From Mycobacterium sp. ELW1 (lineage in GTDB: Bacteria; Actinomycetota; Actinomycetes; Mycobacteriales; Mycobacteriaceae), in the NCBI RefSeq assembly GCF_008329905.1, contig NZ_CP032155.1:558001-622000 (forward strand): a stretch of DNA of 64,000 bases. The letters are read 5' to 3'. The notes below the pieces were generated by a model. It saw only the letters and a list, made by a program, of their open reading frames with translations. It was not told the DNA's origin and searched no databases. Position 1 is the first letter of the stretch, and each line of letters starts with the position of its first letter. This document shows, in pieces, positions 63,389 through 64,000 of the stretch. The position numbers and the translations under genes are program-made.

Positions 63389-64000
63389 ATGGCCGGCACC
63401 TTTGCGATGGCGGGCGTCCTGGCCGATGCGCAGCGCAAGGAAGGACGCAGCGAGTGGGGGCCCGGGGACTTCGAGGAACCGTTGGGCGTCCTGCTCGACG
63501 ACTACCCACGCGCGGGGCTCAACGCGATCGGCGAGCACATCCTGCGATCCGGCATCGTGCACAGCCTCCGCATGCGGCTGCGCACTCAGGCCTGGGTCGA
63601 GCGTCATCCCGAGATCCTGGATGAGCAGATCGAGGCGCCGATCGTCGTCGTCGGGATGATGCGCAGTGGGACCACGCTGCTGCAGCGCCTGCTCGCCGCC
63701 GACACGAGGCTGCACTGTGCCCGCGGCTGGGAGGTGGTGGAGGCTGCGCCGAAACTGGACCACGACTTCGCCGGTACCGACCCGCGCATCGCGATCAGCG
63801 AAGCGCGGGAGAACAAGTCCCGCGAGCTCGCACCCGAACTGTTCGCCATCCATCCGATGTATGCCAGGGAGGCAGAGGAAGAGATCGTCTTCCTGGCCGA
63901 CGCGTTCCTGTCGCATGTTCCGGAGTCCGGTGCCAACCTGCCCAACTACCGATCCTGGCTCAACACCCAGGATTTCGCGCCGGCCTACCGTTATCTGCAC
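63389..64000 (+). CDS. Sulfotransferase family protein, 3' end outside window
   Basis: At least 204 residues from ATG 63389, 4 nt after the previous stop; the gene runs off the window. PAPS-binding P-loop-like motif APIVVVGMMRSGTTLLQRLLAAD and the helical DDYPRAGLNAIGEHILRSGIVHSLRMR before it are typical of the mycobacterial sulfotransferase-3 family (LppA/Stf-like). It transfers sulfate from PAPS to a glycolipid or sterol; acceptor unknown. Confidence 0.85.
   Translation, partial: MAGTFAMAGVLADAQRKEGRSEWGPGDFEEPLGVLLDDYPRAGLNAIGEHILRSGIVHSLRMRLRTQAWVERHPEILDEQIEAPIVVVGMMRSGTTLLQRLLAADTRLHCARGWEVVEAAPKLDHDFAGTDPRIAISEARENKSRELAPELFAIHPMYAREAEEEIVFLADAFLSHVPESGANLPNYRSWLNTQDFAPAYRYLH

Overview
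This 64 kb window is high-GC actinobacterial DNA. Gene content and order identify it as a Mycobacterium sensu lato chromosome, probably a Mycolicibacterium-type environmental species. Evidence: iniB/iniA/iniC with the Rv0339c-type regulator and the Rv0338c-type Fe-S reductase, lpqJ, dnaK-grpE-dnaJ-hspR with HspR operators, clpB, a type II flavohemoglobin, ttfA, pyrE and an Rv1354c/Rv1355c pair. Many genes start with GTG and many look leaderless (a -10 hexamer 6-9 nt before the start codon). I saw no tRNA, rRNA, CRISPR array, insertion sequence or prophage.

Layout. 1-3002: Fe-S reductase (cut by the window edge) behind a palindromic operator. 3151-16128: an expanded ini locus. It holds the LuxR-type ATPase regulator, a membrane-anchored DnaK-like protein with a Thr-rich tail, two IniB-type proteins, the dynamin-like GTPases IniA and IniC, three Ser/Thr-rich single-pass membrane proteins, an LLM oxidoreductase and lipoprotein LpqJ. 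16277-26847: metabolic and envelope genes (acyl-CoA dehydrogenase, SDR, phosphodiesterase, LLM oxidoreductase, SfLAP-type membrane protein, MFS transporter, a frameshifted secreted hydrolase and a chloroperoxidase-like hydrolase). 26937-29688: a small type VII secretion (ESX)-associated island of less GC-rich appearance. 29715-33784: dnaK-grpE-dnaJ-hspR. 33794-40196: a minus-strand cluster with a small protein, acyl-CoA synthetase (frameshifted), E1 alpha, E1 beta, lipoyl E2, acyl carrier protein and an epimerase, headed by a near-perfect DosR box. 40298-46587: flavohemoglobin, SfLAP protein, another Ser/Thr-rich membrane protein, a duplicated-monooxygenase-fold membrane protein, a small protein and HspR-controlled clpB. 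46634-49907: TetR regulator divergent from a flavin monooxygenase and a hydrolase. 49967-52875: ttfA, SDR, pyrE, FAD-like protein. 52877-57623: a translationally coupled three-gene operon (acyltransferase-like, ThiF-nitroreductase, GAF-GGDEF-EAL). 58391-64000: TrmH-type methyltransferase, GH76-like protein, NhaA-DsbA fusion, SDR, SnoaL-like protein and a sulfotransferase cut by the window edge.

Themes. The ini locus combines membrane-remodelling GTPases with an Hsp70-like protein and several small proteins sharing a PWYR-membrane anchor-Ser/Thr tail design; direct CCCCTAA repeats in front of both IniB-type genes are candidate regulator sites. The heat-shock genes form one HspR regulon with visible operators at both dnaK and clpB. 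The E1/E2/ACP cluster with a DosR box suggests a hypoxia-responsive route that may hand acyl units to an acyl carrier protein. Two genes carry single-base frameshifts of the same kind (a C run one base short), so assembly error must be excluded before calling them pseudogenes.
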